Positions 43,943-57,243 of a DNA stretch of 64,000 bases are shown here, piece after piece. Both the position numbers and the translations under genes were made by a program. The notes under the pieces are model-generated. The model was not told where the DNA came from. It saw nothing but the letters and a program-made list of their open reading frames with translations, and did no database searches. The first letter of the stretch is position 1, and each line of letters starts with the position of its first letter. Source of the stretch: Clostridiales bacterium (GTDB lineage: Bacteria > Bacillota > Clostridia > Lachnospirales > Lachnospiraceae); NCBI GenBank assembly GCA_020860715.1, contig JAJBTU010000011.1, positions 1 through 64,000 on the forward strand, read 5' to 3'.

Positions 43943-45484
43943 TCAGCGTACCGCAAGGTGTATCACCGAGCAGGCCGGAATCGTGAAACGAAGACCGTTT
44001 TCTGTGCGTTTTATATCGTCAAAGGCAGTCATTTTTACCGTTTCCGGCGACTCAAACGTATTTCTGGCCGCCATCGCTCCGGTCAGGATTTCTCCGGTAA
44101 TCGCATCATCGCCTTTCCCGGCGCCCTCAGCCCGGTCTTCATAAGTCCTGCCCTGAATCTCCGTATCAATCTCATAAGATTCCTCAATCGACAGATTCGC
44201 GACCGTGATATGCAGCACACCGTCCGCATCCACAGATACCGACTCTGACAGGTTCGGCACACAGTTTTCCGTCTCAGCCCCGATCGGCGCCGCGTCAATG
44301 CTGCTCTCCACAAGCTGCGCATCCTGATGATCCCGATACATGCGGAACACATACCAGGTCGGCGTTTTGATCATCTGCGCGCCGTCCGTCAGAATCACAG
44401 CCTGCAGGACATTCACCATCTGCGCGATGTTTGCCATCTTTACACGGTCGCTGTGCTTATTGAAAATATTAAGCGTCAAAGCCGCCACCATCGCGTCACG
44501 CATCGTATTCTGCTGATAGAGGAAGCCCGGGTTCGTCCCCGGTTCCACATCGTACCAGGTCCCCCATTCGTCAACCATCAGGCCGACCTTCTTCTGCGGG
44601 TCGAACTCATCCATGATTTCACTGTGCCTGCGCACGAGTTCTTCCATATAATATGCCCTGTGAAGAGTCTTGTAATATTCTTTTCCGTCAAACTCCGTCG
44701 CGCTGCCCTTATGACTGTTCCAGTCATCCCCGGGAATCGTATAATAGTGCAGCGACAGTCCGTCCATAAAGCCGTGCTGTTCTTCCTGACTGCGCGAAAA
44801 ACAGGTCGCAAGGACCTTGCGGGTCCATTCATAGTCATCCACATTCGGTCCGCAGCAGATCTTCCGGATCTTACAGTCCTGATGATAATCCCGCACGTAG
44901 GTCTGATAGCGCCGGTATTCATTTGCATAAAATTCCGGGGTCATATTTCCGCCGCAGCCCCAGTTTTCATTGCCAACGCCGAAGTAATTCACCCGCCAGG
45001 GCACTTCGTGCCCGTTCCTCGTGCGCTCATCCGCCATCGGAGAGACGCCGTCAAACGTCATGTATTCCACCCACTCGGACATCTCCCGCACCGTGCCGCT
45101 TCCCAGATTGCCATTGACATAGGTCTCGCAGCCAAGCTGACGGCAGAGTTCAAAATACTCATGTGTTCCGAAGCTGTTGTCTTCCACAACGCCGCCCCAA
45201 TGGGTATTGATCATCTTTTTACGGTTTTCCTTCGGGCCGATACCATCCTTCCAGTGGTACTCATCCGCAAAGCATCCGCCCGGCCAGCGCAGCACCGGCA
45301 CGCGGATCTCTTTGAGCGCCTCCACCACATCCGTGCGCATCCCGTTTACATTTTCAATCGCGGAATTTTCTCCGACATACAGTCCCTCATAAATGCATCT
45401 TCCGAGATGCTCGGAAAAATGACCGTAAATCTCCTTATTGATCCTGTTCAGGACATGATCCGCATGAATCTTCAGCTTAGCCAT
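43943..45484 (-). CDS. abfA: alpha-L-arabinofuranosidase (GH51)
   Basis: Intracellular exo-enzyme of 513 residues that removes arabinofuranosyl side chains from arabino-oligosaccharides. The N-terminal motifs [20 protein letters not shown] and [15 protein letters not shown], the acid/base Glu173 in [11 protein letters not shown] and the nucleophile Glu306 in [10 protein letters not shown] are all present. The C-terminal beta-sandwich ends [14 protein letters not shown]. No signal peptide. A linker with several acidic residues ([17 protein letters not shown]) is longer than usual. The remains of an ArsR-type regulator and a sugar permease lie directly upstream, suggesting the enzyme once belonged to a larger arabinan-utilisation locus. 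Confidence 0.94.
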   Translation of the reverse strand: MAKLKIHADHVLNRINKEIYGHFSEHLGRCIYEGLYVGENSAIENVNGMRTDVVEALKEIRVPVLRWPGGCFADEYHWKDGIGPKENRKKMINTHWGGVVEDNSFGTHEYFELCRQLGCETYVNGNLGSGTVREMSEWVEYMTFDGVSPMADERTRNGHEVPWRVNYFGVGNENWGCGGNMTPEFYANEYRRYQTYVRDYHQDCKIRKICCGPNVDDYEWTRKVLATCFSRSQEEQHGFMDGLSLHYYTIPGDDWNSHKGSATEFDGKEYYKTLHRAYYMEELVRRHSEIMDEFDPQKKVGLMVDEWGTWYDVEPGTNPGFLYQQNTMRDAMVAALTLNIFNKHSDRVKMANIAQMVNVLQAVILTDGAQMIKTPTWYVFRMYRDHQDAQLVESSIDAAPIGAETENCVPNLSESVSVDADGVLHITVANLSIEESYEIDTEIQGRTYEDRAEGAGKGDDAITGEILTGAMAARNTFESPETVKMTAFDDIKRTENGLRFTIPACSVIHLAVR

Positions 45485-45520
45485 TGTTTTTAGTCTCCTT
45501 CATATGATTATGATGCTCTG

Positions 45521-45784
45521 TCAGGATGGACTGTAGGAAATCCGTGTCCGTATGTCCTGACCATAGTTGCCAAATCCGCTGCCGAACAGCGTCAGCCCGC
45601 CGTTCGTGATCCCAAGGCTGGCCGCAAGTGTATTCATATTCATCGCCGGATTTTCCAGCAGCTGGTTTAAAATGCGAATTCGAAGTTCTGATCCCAGCGC
45701 CTTAAACACATCCAGACCTTCATCCAGCTTCTTTATATGCAGCATATCTTTATCCACACTTTCCAGAGTTTCCTCGGGATCCAT
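45521..45784 (-). pseudogene. ArsR-type regulator with internal deletion
   Basis: Only 87 residues. The first 64 form a winged-helix domain (LDVFKALGSELRIRILNQLLENPAMNMNTLAASLGITNGG). The last 20, LTLFGSGFGNYGQDIRTRISYSPS, resemble the C-terminal end of roughly 300-residue ArsR-like regulators found next to arabinofuranosidase genes in Clostridia. The middle (about 200 residues, the effector domain) is absent although the frame is kept. I infer an in-frame deletion, perhaps by recombination at a short GGLT-type repeat. The product could still bind DNA but would lack sugar sensing. The family assignment of the tail is from memory. Confidence 0.6.
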
Positions 45785-45828
45785 GTTATAAACCGGATTC
45801 CGATTAGTTTAGATTTCTCTAAACAACA

Positions 45829-46191
45829 CTATACCGTTTTTTTCCATAATATGCAATCCCTGCCGGCTCTGGTTAAAGATGTATTTTTGTGAACAGTTCC
45901 GTCGTTTTCCGTAAAACAGAAATCGGAGGCCAACGCAAACGCGCTTGCGCCGTCGATTTTTGCCGCTTCATAATAGTCTCGCAGAATGCTCTGCAGTCCG
46001 GACAGGTACAGGATAACGGAAGTACCAAGTCCCTTCCATGTCATAAAGATGATCATGGCCACCTTGACCCAGAAGTCGTCGCCCAGCCAGTTCGGGCCAT
46101 GATGCCCGGTAAGCGCTTTCCAGATACTGTTCAGAAGACCGTAATCATAGTTGAATACCCACATCCACAGAATCGCAACCGCGACCAGCTT
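45829..46191 (-). pseudogene. MalF-type permease fragment
   Basis: The readable part KLVAVAILWMWVFNYDYGLLNSIW...GPNWLGDDFWVKVAMIIFMTWKGLGTSVILYLSGLQSILRDYYEAAKIDGASAF is the middle of a CUT1 permease up to the coupling loop. Both ends are broken: after GASAF the protein becomes unrelated, and upstream of about 46191 the sequence belongs to an inverted, different gene. It is presumably a relic of the importer that accompanied the arabinofuranosidase. Confidence 0.75.
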
Positions 46192-46389
46192 CTGATCCTG
46201 GTGATTCTGGCCTCCTTTGTCATCCTTGGCATCGGCTTTACGCCGGGCATGGGACTGATGCTGATCTGCGGTGTGGGACTGTACGGATATATTTCTTCCT
46301 GCATCTATATCTCCGTCTTTCGGAAATATCTCCCGGATGAGACAAAAGAAGACGCAGAAAAAGCCGGGATCGATCAGTTTCCCGGCTGA
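46186..46389 (+). pseudogene. membrane-protein 3' fragment, inverted
   Basis: A plus-strand tail QLLILVILASFVILGIGF...YGYISSCIYISVFRKYLPDETKEDAEKAGIDQFPG ends in a stop. It has two hydrophobic segments and a charged end, the look of a genuine membrane protein terminus. Upstream the same frame is only the antisense of the permease fragment, so the 5' part of the gene is gone. The family is not recognised. Confidence 0.5.
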
Positions 46390-46458
46390 TTCTTCTGCTC
46401 ATTGTCTTCGGCGCCGCATTTCCGGCAAGCGCCCGGTATCCGTGTTCTATACGGTGTC

Positions 46459-48255
46459 TCACATCTGACGGAACCGTTTCTGTCTCTGTTCCATGATCTC
46501 CTGCGGGTTCTTATCCGCACACTCATGGAAAAATTCCCTCATGTGTTTGTCAATAATCTTTGCTATCTCCTCCAGGCTTTCTTCTTCCGCCGGCTCATCC
46601 TCACAGATGATGCGCTCGATAATGCCGAGTTCGTAGAGTTCCTGGGCGGTCACCTTCATCAGCTTCACAGCCTCATCCGCACGGCTCGCATCCTTCCAGA
46701 TGATAGAGGCAAAGCCTTCCGGAGAGAGAATCGAATACGTCGCGTTCTCCAGCATCCAGACCTCGTTTGCCACTGCGAGCGCCAGCGCGCCGCCGCTCCC
46801 TCCCTGGCCGATAATAATGGAAAGGATCGGAACTTTCATCGTCGACATCTCATAGAGATTGCGCGCAATCGCCTCGCCCTGGCCGCGCTCCTCAGCCTCC
46901 ATGCCCGGATACGCGCCCGGCGTGTCGACAAAGCAGATGATCGGACGGTTAAATTTTTCCGCCTGCTTCATCAGCCGCAGAGATTTGCGATAGCCTTCCG
47001 GAGATGCCATGCCGAAATTCCGGCCGACGGTCTCCTCCATGGTCTTGCCGCGGTCCTGGCCGATGACAGTGACCGGCACGCCGCAGTAGGTGGCGAGACC
47101 GCCGATCACCGCGGCGTCATCCCCAAAATAGCGGTCTCCGTGAAATTCAATAAAATCCTGAAACAGCGTCCGGATATAATCTCCCGCTACCAGACGCCCG
47201 TTCTTTCTCGCCTGATGCACTGCCTCCAGCGGCTCCGTGTGGCGTTTTGCGATCTTGTTCAGTGTCTTCTGACGCATCGTCCCGGAGAACGGGGCACGGC
47301 GGCTCTTCGGGGCATGATCTCTCCAGCTTTCAAGCTGGCGGCGCATGGTCTCTGAAATCGTTTCATCCGAGGAAGTATGCAGATTGTTTTCCTCCGACCA
47401 GGTCTGCCAGGATTCCTCGCCGCAGTGCAGCTTCAGCAAAAGGCCAAGCATCGCCTTCTGATCCCTGCGTTCCACCACGCGGTCCACAAAGCCGTGTTCC
47501 TGCTGAAACTCCGCCCGCTGAAACCCCTCGGGAAGTTTCTGGCGGATCGTCTGCTCAATGACGCGCGGTCCCGCAAATCCGATCAGCGCTTTCGGCTCCG
47601 AAAGAATGATATCGCCGAGCATCGCAAAGCTGGCTGTCACGCCGCCGGTCGTCGGGTCGGTCAGCACACTGATGTACAGAAGGCCCGCGTCCGAATGGTT
47701 TTTGACCGCTGCGGATGTCTTCGTCATCTGCATCAGCGAGACGATGCCTTCCTGCATTCTTGCGCCGCCGCTCGCCGCGTACGCGATCACCGGCAGTCTC
47801 CTCTCGGTCGCGCGCTCAAACGCTCTCGCCACCTTTTCGCCCACATTGTAGCCCATGCTTCCCATCAGGAAACGGCAGTCACAGACCATGATCACCGTCT
47901 CAATGCCGTTGATCTTTCCGCACCCGGTCACGATCGCTTCATTCAGGGACGTCTTTTCTTTCACAGCCGCCAGCTTCTCTCCATATTCCGGATAATCCAG
48001 CGGATTGACCTCTTCCATCTGCGCGTCCCATTCCTCGAATGTTCCGGCATCGATAATCATTTCAATCCGGCGGTACGCATGCACACGGAAATGATAGCCG
48101 CACTTCGGGCAGATGTAATAATTGTCTTTCAGCTCCTGCGCGGTAAACGTCGCACCGCATTTTTTGCACGGACGCTTTTCCGGGCGTTTCTCCTGCTCCT
48201 TTGCCTCTGTCTGTGTGCGCGCGTTTTTGTCGAAAATCTGTTTCAAGTTCGGCAT
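46459..48255 (-). CDS. accDA: fused acetyl-CoA carboxylase carboxyltransferase (beta-alpha)
   Basis: Transfers carboxyl from biotin to acetyl-CoA, the committed step of fatty-acid synthesis. The 598-residue chain is AccD (zinc ribbon CKKC 30-33 and CPKC 49-52; YAASGGARMQEG; LTDPTTGGVTASFAMLGD) joined to AccA (RHTEPLEAVHQARKNGRLVAGDYI...GGLATYCGVPVTVIGQDRG...FVDTPGAYPGMEAEERGQGEAIARNL). In most bacteria the two are separate genes; a single chain occurs in some Clostridia and in actinobacteria. BCCP and biotin carboxylase are not nearby. The catalytic oxyanion motifs of both halves appear complete. It lies downstream of prfA, with a GH27 remnant between. Confidence 0.93.
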   Translation of the reverse strand: MPNLKQIFDKNARTQTEAKEQEKRPEKRPCKKCGATFTAQELKDNYYICPKCGYHFRVHAYRRIEMIIDAGTFEEWDAQMEEVNPLDYPEYGEKLAAVKEKTSLNEAIVTGCGKINGIETVIMVCDCRFLMGSMGYNVGEKVARAFERATERRLPVIAYAASGGARMQEGIVSLMQMTKTSAAVKNHSDAGLLYISVLTDPTTGGVTASFAMLGDIILSEPKALIGFAGPRVIEQTIRQKLPEGFQRAEFQQEHGFVDRVVERRDQKAMLGLLLKLHCGEESWQTWSEENNLHTSSDETISETMRRQLESWRDHAPKSRRAPFSGTMRQKTLNKIAKRHTEPLEAVHQARKNGRLVAGDYIRTLFQDFIEFHGDRYFGDDAAVIGGLATYCGVPVTVIGQDRGKTMEETVGRNFGMASPEGYRKSLRLMKQAEKFNRPIICFVDTPGAYPGMEAEERGQGEAIARNLYEMSTMKVPILSIIIGQGGSGGALALAVANEVWMLENATYSILSPEGFASIIWKDASRADEAVKLMKVTAQELYELGIIERIICEDEPAEEESLEEIAKIIDKHMREFFHECADKNPQEIMEQRQKRFRQM

Positions 48256-48271
48256 AATCTTAACTCCTTTA

Positions 48272-48412
48272 TCAATGGTTTATCCTAAAGTTCCGTCGGC
48301 AGAGGAAGGAAACCGCGTTCGCCTTTACGCGGTCTTCCGTCACGGTTGTATCATAATAATCATAGCTGTTCCAGCCCATAGGCGGTGTCCGTACAAATTC
48401 ATTCTTATTCAT
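48272..48412 (-). pseudogene. GH27 alpha-galactosidase N-terminal remnant
   Basis: From the ATG at 48412 the frame reads MNKNEFVRTPPMGWNSYDYY then DTTVTEDRVKANA before becoming unrelated and stopping. RTPPMGWNSYDYY and VTEDRVKANA are the first beta-strand region of GH27/GH36-type alpha-galactosidases. The remaining several hundred residues are missing, so this is a deletion scar between prfA and accDA. Confidence 0.75.
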
Positions 48413-48479
48413 GTCCGTTTTCCCAGTCTTTTCTGATGTTTCCGTTAAAGCAAGTCCGCTCAGACATCGTCTGCCCCTC

Positions 48480-49553
48480 TCACGCACTCTCCAGACGGCT
48501 CAACTTCGCCGCCTGATCGGCCGCAATGCAGTGATCGATAATCTCCTGTATATCCCCGTCCATGATTTTGTCCAGCCGGTACAGTGTGAGATTGATCCGG
48601 TGATCCGTCACACGTCCCTGCGGAAAATTATAGGTACGGATCTTCTCGGAGCGGTCGCCGGATCCCACCTGGCTGCGGCGAGCTTCCGCCTCCGCGTCAT
48701 GCGCTTTCTGCAGCTCAAGGTCGTACAGCTTCGCACGCAGGACCTTCAGAGCCTTATCTTTATTTTTCAGCTGGGATTTCTCATCCTGGCAGGAAATCAC
48801 AATGCCGGTCGGTATATGAGTCAGACGAACCGCCGAATCCGTCGTGTTGACACACTGCCCGCCGTTTCCGGAAGCGCGGAACACATCGAATTTGCAGTCA
48901 TTCAGATCCAGCTGCACATCCACTTCTTCCGCCTCCGGCATGATTGCCACCGTGATTGTCGAAGTGTGAATACGCCCGCCGGATTCCGTCTCCGGCACAC
49001 GCTGCACGCGGTGCACACCGGACTCGTATTTGAGCATGGAATACGCGCCCTGTCCGGTCACCATAAAGCTGACAAATTTCATCCCGCCGATGCCGATTTC
49101 CTCCACATCCATCGTCTCCACTTTCCAGCGGCGGCTCTCCGCGTAGTGAACGTACATGCGGTAAATCTCCGCGGCAAACAGAGCCGCCTCATCTCCGCCC
49201 GCTCCCGCACGAATCTCGATGATTACGTTTTTCTCATCATTCGGATCCTTCGGAAGCAGCAGAATCTTCAGCTTCCGTTCCAGTTCCCCGACCTGCGTCC
49301 TCGCGTCAGAGAGTTCCTCCTTCAGCAGTTCGCGCATTTCTTCATCAGACTCTTCCTCCAGCATCGCCAGAGACTCCTCTTCCGTCTGTCTGTATTCTTT
49401 GTATTCGCGGTAAGTATCAACAATCGGCTGCAGGCTTCCCTGTTCCTTCATCAGCTTCTGAAACCGCGCCTGGTCCGCAATCACGGACGGCTCATTGAGC
49501 ATATTCAGAATTTCCTCAAAACGTATCAGCAAATCGTCCAATTTATCAAACAT
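48480..49553 (-). CDS. prfA: peptide chain release factor 1
   Basis: Recognises UAA and UAG and triggers peptide release on the ribosome. The 357-residue protein contains the helical N-terminal domain, the catalytic GGQ in [23 protein letters not shown] and the [17 protein letters not shown] segment. The GGQ glutamine is methylated by the product of the adjoining prmC gene, whose end it overlaps by eight bases. Length is standard. Confidence 0.97.
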   Translation of the reverse strand: MFDKLDDLLIRFEEILNMLNEPSVIADQARFQKLMKEQGSLQPIVDTYREYKEYRQTEEESLAMLEEESDEEMRELLKEELSDARTQVGELERKLKILLLPKDPNDEKNVIIEIRAGAGGDEAALFAAEIYRMYVHYAESRRWKVETMDVEEIGIGGMKFVSFMVTGQGAYSMLKYESGVHRVQRVPETESGGRIHTSTITVAIMPEAEEVDVQLDLNDCKFDVFRASGNGGQCVNTTDSAVRLTHIPTGIVISCQDEKSQLKNKDKALKVLRAKLYDLELQKAHDAEAEARRSQVGSGDRSEKIRTYNFPQGRVTDHRINLTLYRLDKIMDGDIQEIIDHCIAADQAAKLSRLESA

Positions 49554-50589
49554 AACGAACCCTCCCCGACACTACCCGGTCATGCCCCGGCAGGTCCTTC
49601 GCAACTGCCACTTCTGAAAAACCGTTCTGCCGCATCAGCTGCGTCACAGCGTTTCCCTGATCAAAGCCAATCTCCAGAAGCAGCCATCCGCCCGGCATCA
49701 GATACCCGCAGCTTTCCCTGATGATCTTCCGATAAAAATCCAGCCCGTCCTCGCCTCCGTCCAGAGCGATGCGCGGTTCATGCGAGCGCACCTCTTCCGA
49801 CAGTTCCTCAATCACCGCGGTACGGATGTATGGCGGGTTGGAAACAATCATATGAAACCTGCTGCTTTCCGGGCCGTCCGATTCAAATTCAGAGAACATA
49901 TCACTTCGGATAACGCGCACATCCGCCTGCAGCCGTTCTGCATTCTCTCGCGCCGCTGCAACAGCTTCCTCTGAAATATCGGAAGCCGTAATCCGCAGGC
50001 CTGCGGCCTGCCCGGGCAGTTGTTCCCAATGCTTTGCCAGACTCACCGCGATGCAGCCCGACCCGGTGCACAGATCGAGAACCCGCAGTTCCTGCCCGCC
50101 CTGCCGCCCGGATGTTTCCTCTTTCTCCGGCACTGTTTCCGATAAATCCCCGCCGATGCCGTTTTTCATCGCGGCCGCATACGCTTCCAGTTTCTGAAGC
50201 GCAAGCTGCACAAGTGTCTCCGTGTCCCATCTGGGAATCAGAACATTCTCGTTGACCCGAAATGACAGGCCCATAAACTCCTGTTTTCCGGTCAGACGCT
50301 GAAGCGGGATGTGTGCACCGCGTCGATTGACCAGCGCAGCATACGCATCCCTCTGTTTTTTACTCATATTTTGCCCGCGGTCAGCCAGATAGGCCGTACG
50401 GCTGATGCCTGTTGCATATTCCAAAAGATACCACGCGTCAACCGCCGCATCCTCAATCCCATAGGACATCAGATACTGCTCCGCCTTTTTGCAGGCGTGC
50501 AAAAAAGAAGTCTCTCCATCCAGCGAAAACGCGGATAGCTGCCCGGTATCCCTGCATTCTGAATGTTTTCTGTCCACCATATGGCTCAT
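49546..50589 (-). CDS. prmC: release-factor glutamine methyltransferase
   Basis: S-adenosylmethionine-dependent N5-glutamine methyltransferase acting on the GGQ motif of release factors. The catalytic/recognition motif [13 protein letters not shown], the cofactor motif [15 protein letters not shown] and the [18 protein letters not shown]-terminal domain signature are present. At 347 residues it is longer than E. coli PrmC (277), with an N-terminal 25-residue extension and inserts such as [20 protein letters not shown]. It overlaps prfA (8 bases) and the yqhQ gene (4 bases). Confidence 0.95.
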   Translation of the reverse strand: MSHMVDRKHSECRDTGQLSAFSLDGETSFLHACKKAEQYLMSYGIEDAAVDAWYLLEYATGISRTAYLADRGQNMSKKQRDAYAALVNRRGAHIPLQRLTGKQEFMGLSFRVNENVLIPRWDTETLVQLALQKLEAYAAAMKNGIGGDLSETVPEKEETSGRQGGQELRVLDLCTGSGCIAVSLAKHWEQLPGQAAGLRITASDISEEAVAAARENAERLQADVRVIRSDMFSEFESDGPESSRFHMIVSNPPYIRTAVIEELSEEVRSHEPRIALDGGEDGLDFYRKIIRESCGYLMPGGWLLLEIGFDQGNAVTQLMRQNGFSEVAVAKDLPGHDRVVSGRVRYV

Positions 50590-51743
50590 GCATCCGCTCC
50601 AACATTCCGGTTCAGCTGAGCTTCCGGCGCTGTCTCTGCATTTTCCTGCTCTGCGTCTGCCTCATCATTCCGCTCATAGTGTGTCCCAAACTGCTCATTC
50701 TCGAATTTTCTCCAGTCAAACACCGCCTCCACGGACGCGATGCCGACCTCGATCATCGAGTCGTCCGGCTCTTTGGTCGTCATGTGCTGCAGCATCATGC
50801 CCGGACGGCTTAAAGCATTGATCACCTTGTTATCCGTTCTGCCTGCAAGCTGGATGAACTCATACGACACGCCCGCAATGAGCGGGAGAAGCGCGATACG
50901 CAGTACGATCCTCCAGAAAGCCGTATTGATATGGAGCACAGCAAACAGCGGGATACTGAACAGCATAATAAAAATGATACTGATAAACATCACAAGAAAC
51001 AGAAAGCTGGTGCCGCAGCGCTTATGCTCGCGGGAACATTGCCGCACATTCTCCACATTCAGTTCCAGACCATTTTCAATACAGTTGATACACTTATGCT
51101 CCGCGCCGTGATACATAAAGGTGCGCTGAATATCCTTCATCCGCGAGATCAGCCAGAGATAGCCGAAAAATATCAGCAGCTTCACCGCGCTTTCGATCAT
51201 CAGAAGAATCGTCTCCGAGCTGATCAAAGGGCGCAGCAAACGTGACAGAAAATACGGCAGCATCATAAACAGCACGACGGAAAAAATGAGTGAAAAAACA
51301 ACCGTCAATGTCATCAGCCAGTCGTCGTCGCTGGAAGCATCCCCGCCGGCCGCTTCTTTTTCCAGCTTTTTTTCGCATTTTTCAAGAACCTTTTCCGCTG
51401 CTTCCGTCTTTCCCTTCGCCCGCAGCTTATCAGCCTTTGCCGCCGCCTTTTTGCGCGCCTTGCCTTCCCGTTCGACCCGTTCCTCCTCCGTCTCCTCCGC
51501 AAAAAAATTCGCAGAGAACATCAGCGTCTTCATGCCCAGGATCATGGAATCAAAGAAATTCACCACACCCCGGATAATCGGCAGTTTTACGAATTTATTC
51601 TTTTGAAGTTTTTCGCTGGAGCACTCCTGCGTGTCGACCACGATTTTGCCGTCCTGTGTCCTCACAGCCACGGCATACCGGCCGCGGTTGCGCATCATCA
51701 CGCCCTCGATCACGGCCTGTCCTCCGATACCGGATGGTTTCAT
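50586..51743 (-). CDS. yqhQ: DUF1385 membrane protein (YqhQ)
   Basis: A 385-residue membrane protein of the YqhQ/DUF1385 family, widespread in Firmicutes. The family signatures are the opening GIGGQAVIEGVMMRNRGRYAVAVR, then RGVVNFFDSMILGMKTLMFSA, and later YHGAEHKCINCIENG and HKRCGTSFLFLVMFISI. About four membrane helices are seen. A highly charged segment (ERVEREGKARKKAAAKADKL) lies in the middle. The role is not firmly known. It belongs to the conserved rpmE-yqhQ-prmC-prfA cluster. Confidence 0.92.
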   Translation of the reverse strand: MKPSGIGGQAVIEGVMMRNRGRYAVAVRTQDGKIVVDTQECSSEKLQKNKFVKLPIIRGVVNFFDSMILGMKTLMFSANFFAEETEEERVEREGKARKKAAAKADKLRAKGKTEAAEKVLEKCEKKLEKEAAGGDASSDDDWLMTLTVVFSLIFSVVLFMMLPYFLSRLLRPLISSETILLMIESAVKLLIFFGYLWLISRMKDIQRTFMYHGAEHKCINCIENGLELNVENVRQCSREHKRCGTSFLFLVMFISIIFIMLFSIPLFAVLHINTAFWRIVLRIALLPLIAGVSYEFIQLAGRTDNKVINALSRPGMMLQHMTTKEPDDSMIEVGIASVEAVFDWRKFENEQFGTHYERNDEADAEQENAETAPEAQLNRNVGADA

Positions 51744-51902
51744 AAAATCGTTCCTTTCCTGGCCTTTTTGCCCCGTATATCATCCTGCAAAACGAAACTG
51801 CCTTCGCGGAGCATTGCGCTGCTTTATGGAAGCAATCTTTCCCATAAAGCAAAAACAGGTTGAGATCCTGCGAACCCCAACCCACTCTTTCCCCGTCTAT
51901 TT

Positions 51903-52103
51903 TTACTGGAGGCCATACTTCTTGTTGAAACGCTCGATACGACCGCGTGCGGTAGCTACCTTCTGCTGTCCGGAATAAAACGGATGGCACTTGGAGCAGA
52001 TCTCCACGTGGATACTTGGCTTTGTCGAACCTGTCACGAACGTATTGCCGCAGTTGCAGGTCACCTCCGCCTGATAATACTTCGGCTGAATTGCTTCCTT
52101 CAT
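51903..52103 (-). CDS. rpmE: 50S ribosomal protein L31 (zinc form)
   Basis: A 66-residue protein of the large ribosomal subunit. CNCGN and CSKCHPF supply the four cysteines of the zinc-binding, C+ form of L31, used when zinc is plentiful. The ATG at 52103 lies six bases after AGAGGTG; an in-frame GTG three codons earlier overlaps that site. A long leader (about 265 bases) separates it from its predicted promoter. Confidence 0.95.
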   Translation of the reverse strand: MKEAIQPKYYQAEVTCNCGNTFVTGSTKPSIHVEICSKCHPFYSGQQKVATARGRIERFNKKYGLQ

Positions 52104-52376
52104 CTTATTCACCTCTTCTTTTCAATTTTGTGAACTGCCTGTCCTGAGTCGATCCAGACCGGCTGATACTGCCGCAGCTTCTGCGGATGTCCTGTATCCC
52201 GCGCTCAACTCATCACAAATTCCCGGTCAATGCCGCTCGACTGTTACCGCGGCAAGTCTCCCCGGGCTATCCCTGCAAGTCCCTGCAGTTCGCCGGGCAA
52301 GCATTCCGGCACTCATCCCACGCAGTACAACGGTATCTGCGGATGAGAAACACGAACAATTTTACACAGCAAGAGA
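52104..52376 (-). promoter_or_regulatory. long GC-rich leader of rpmE
   Basis: No gene is apparent. The GC-rich stretch contains several short inverted repeats such as GCCGG/CCGGC and CCGCAG/CTGCGG. L31 genes of Firmicutes can carry autoregulatory RNA leaders, so a structured regulatory leader is plausible, but I cannot match it to a known motif. Confidence 0.4.
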
Positions 52377-52405
52377 AGAATAACATAGTTCCTGAAGAAA
52401 TGCAA
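52377..52405 (-). promoter_or_regulatory. promoter of the rpmE cluster
   Basis: TTGCAT (52400-52405) and TATTCT (52377-52382), spaced by 17 bases, read toward rpmE. The start would be near 52370. Confidence 0.55.
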
Positions 52406-52415
52406 GAAATTTCTT

Positions 52416-52592
52416 TTACACAAACGCGTTTCTTCCCGCATCATATTCGTACTCAGCCGCGGCCAGTTTTTCCATAATCGTTTCTTTGGAAACATTCAGC
52501 CCCGCGCACAGATCATCGAGCGACGCATAATTGTCGCGGAGCTGCGTATTGATATAACTCAGCAAAATCATCGGGTCACTGGGCAAGTCCAT
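52416..52592 (-). CDS. small DUF4250-like protein
   Basis: A 58-residue cytoplasmic protein: MDLPSDPMILLSYINTQLRD, then NYASLDDLCAGLNVSKETIMEKL and a short tail. The layout (LPxDPxxLLSxINTxLRD, a helix-turn-helix-like segment) is that of DUF4250, common in Clostridia and of unknown function. The start is set by AAAGGCGGA about nine bases upstream. It may be co-transcribed with clpB. Confidence 0.8.
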   Translation of the reverse strand: MDLPSDPMILLSYINTQLRDNYASLDDLCAGLNVSKETIMEKLAAAEYEYDAGRNAFV

Positions 52593-52698
52593 CCTTATCG
52601 TCCGCCTTTCTGATAATTTCCTTCTGTCGGGGCGCACATCCGCGCCCCTTTTATCCGGTTCTTCCGGTCTTATACATTCCTGCCATTCCAGGCTGGTC

Positions 52699-55304
<2,606 letters not shown>

Positions 55305-55378
55305 AAGCTGCCTCCTTATTACTTACAACATGATTGCCGCCCTGTTTTCCGCAGGATCATGTGTTTTTCTGTTTCTTC

Positions 55379-55405
55379 GTAACTGTTCCATATTTTCACA
55401 GTTAC
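55379..55405. repeat. 27-nt dispersed palindrome, copy 4
   Basis: GTAACTG and CAGTTAC arms with the spacer TTCCATATTTTCA. It lies in the clpB leader, between promoter and start codon. Confidence 0.8.
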
Positions 55406-55424
55406 ATTTCTTTTATACAACCGC

Positions 55425-55453
55425 ACTATAACACTGTTTGTTAGCCAAGTCAA
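55425..55453 (-). promoter_or_regulatory. clpB promoter
   Basis: TTGACT (55448-55453) and TATAGT (55425-55430) with a 17-base spacer read toward clpB. Confidence 0.75.
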
Positions 55454-55467
55454 GAGGTGAGTGCTAA
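55441..55467. promoter_or_regulatory. degenerate CIRCE (HrcA operator) over the clpB minus-35
   Basis: GAGTGCTAA (55459-55467) is a perfect CIRCE half-site. Nine bases away TTAGCCAAG keeps only TTAGC of the other half. It overlaps the clpB minus-35, where HrcA would repress. Confidence 0.55.
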
Positions 55468-55547
55468 TTTTCAGAATTTTTTTCATACGCGCAAGTGCGC
55501 ATCCCGCGGAGCGTTTTTGATTTATAGAAACGAAGGTTCCTGTAAAG

Positions 55548-55585
55548 CAAAAAACAGCCCTTCTCCATCACAGAAAAAGGCTGTT
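55548..55585 (-). terminator. gdhA terminator
   Basis: On the minus strand AACAGCC pairs with GGCTGTT, followed by TTTTT. It lies directly after the gdhA stop. Confidence 0.75.
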
Positions 55586-55605
55586 TGTAAAAACATATTT
55601 CAGAA

Positions 55606-56982
<1,377 letters not shown>

Positions 56983-57060
56983 TCACAATCCTCTCCGGCC
57001 GCTTTCCCGGCGGTTGCCATGTGGTGTGCGATCAGAAAACCTTTTCCGTCGCCGTGCGCA

Positions 57061-57090
57061 AAATACCCGTGGCAGAAGCCACGGGTATTT
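57061..57090 (-). other. perfect 13-bp hairpin in the gdhA leader
   Basis: AAATACCCGTGGC and GCCACGGGTATTT pair perfectly around a four-base loop. It lies about 85 bases into the predicted gdhA transcript, so it may act as an attenuator. It could instead be a read-through terminator of the upstream protease gene. Confidence 0.6.
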
Positions 57091-57181
57091 ATTTCGCCTT
57101 ATCACGAATCCTGAAGCCTGCTCAGCTTCCAGGCGCAAACCAGCATCCATAATGTTTGCTCCGTCGCACACATGCGATGTT

Positions 57182-57210
57182 ATTATACACGCATGGAATT
57201 TGATTTGCAA
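57182..57210 (-). promoter_or_regulatory. gdhA promoter
   Basis: TTGCAA (57205-57210) and TATAAT (57182-57187) with a 17-base spacer read toward gdhA, giving a leader of about 230 bases. The rest of the 300-base gap holds only the hairpin. Confidence 0.7.
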
Positions 57211-57243
57211 TCAGTTTTCAGCGGCAAATACATATTTTCGTCT

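Noticed and set aside
51821-51850. Hairpin GCTTTATGG/CCATAAAGC as rpmE terminator
   Set aside because: On the minus strand the T run precedes rather than follows the stem, so it is not a convincing terminator for rpmE.
56983-57210. 75-residue frame in the gdhA leader
   Set aside because: Arg-rich composition, no clear ribosome site, and it spans the hairpin; treated as leader RNA rather than a gene.
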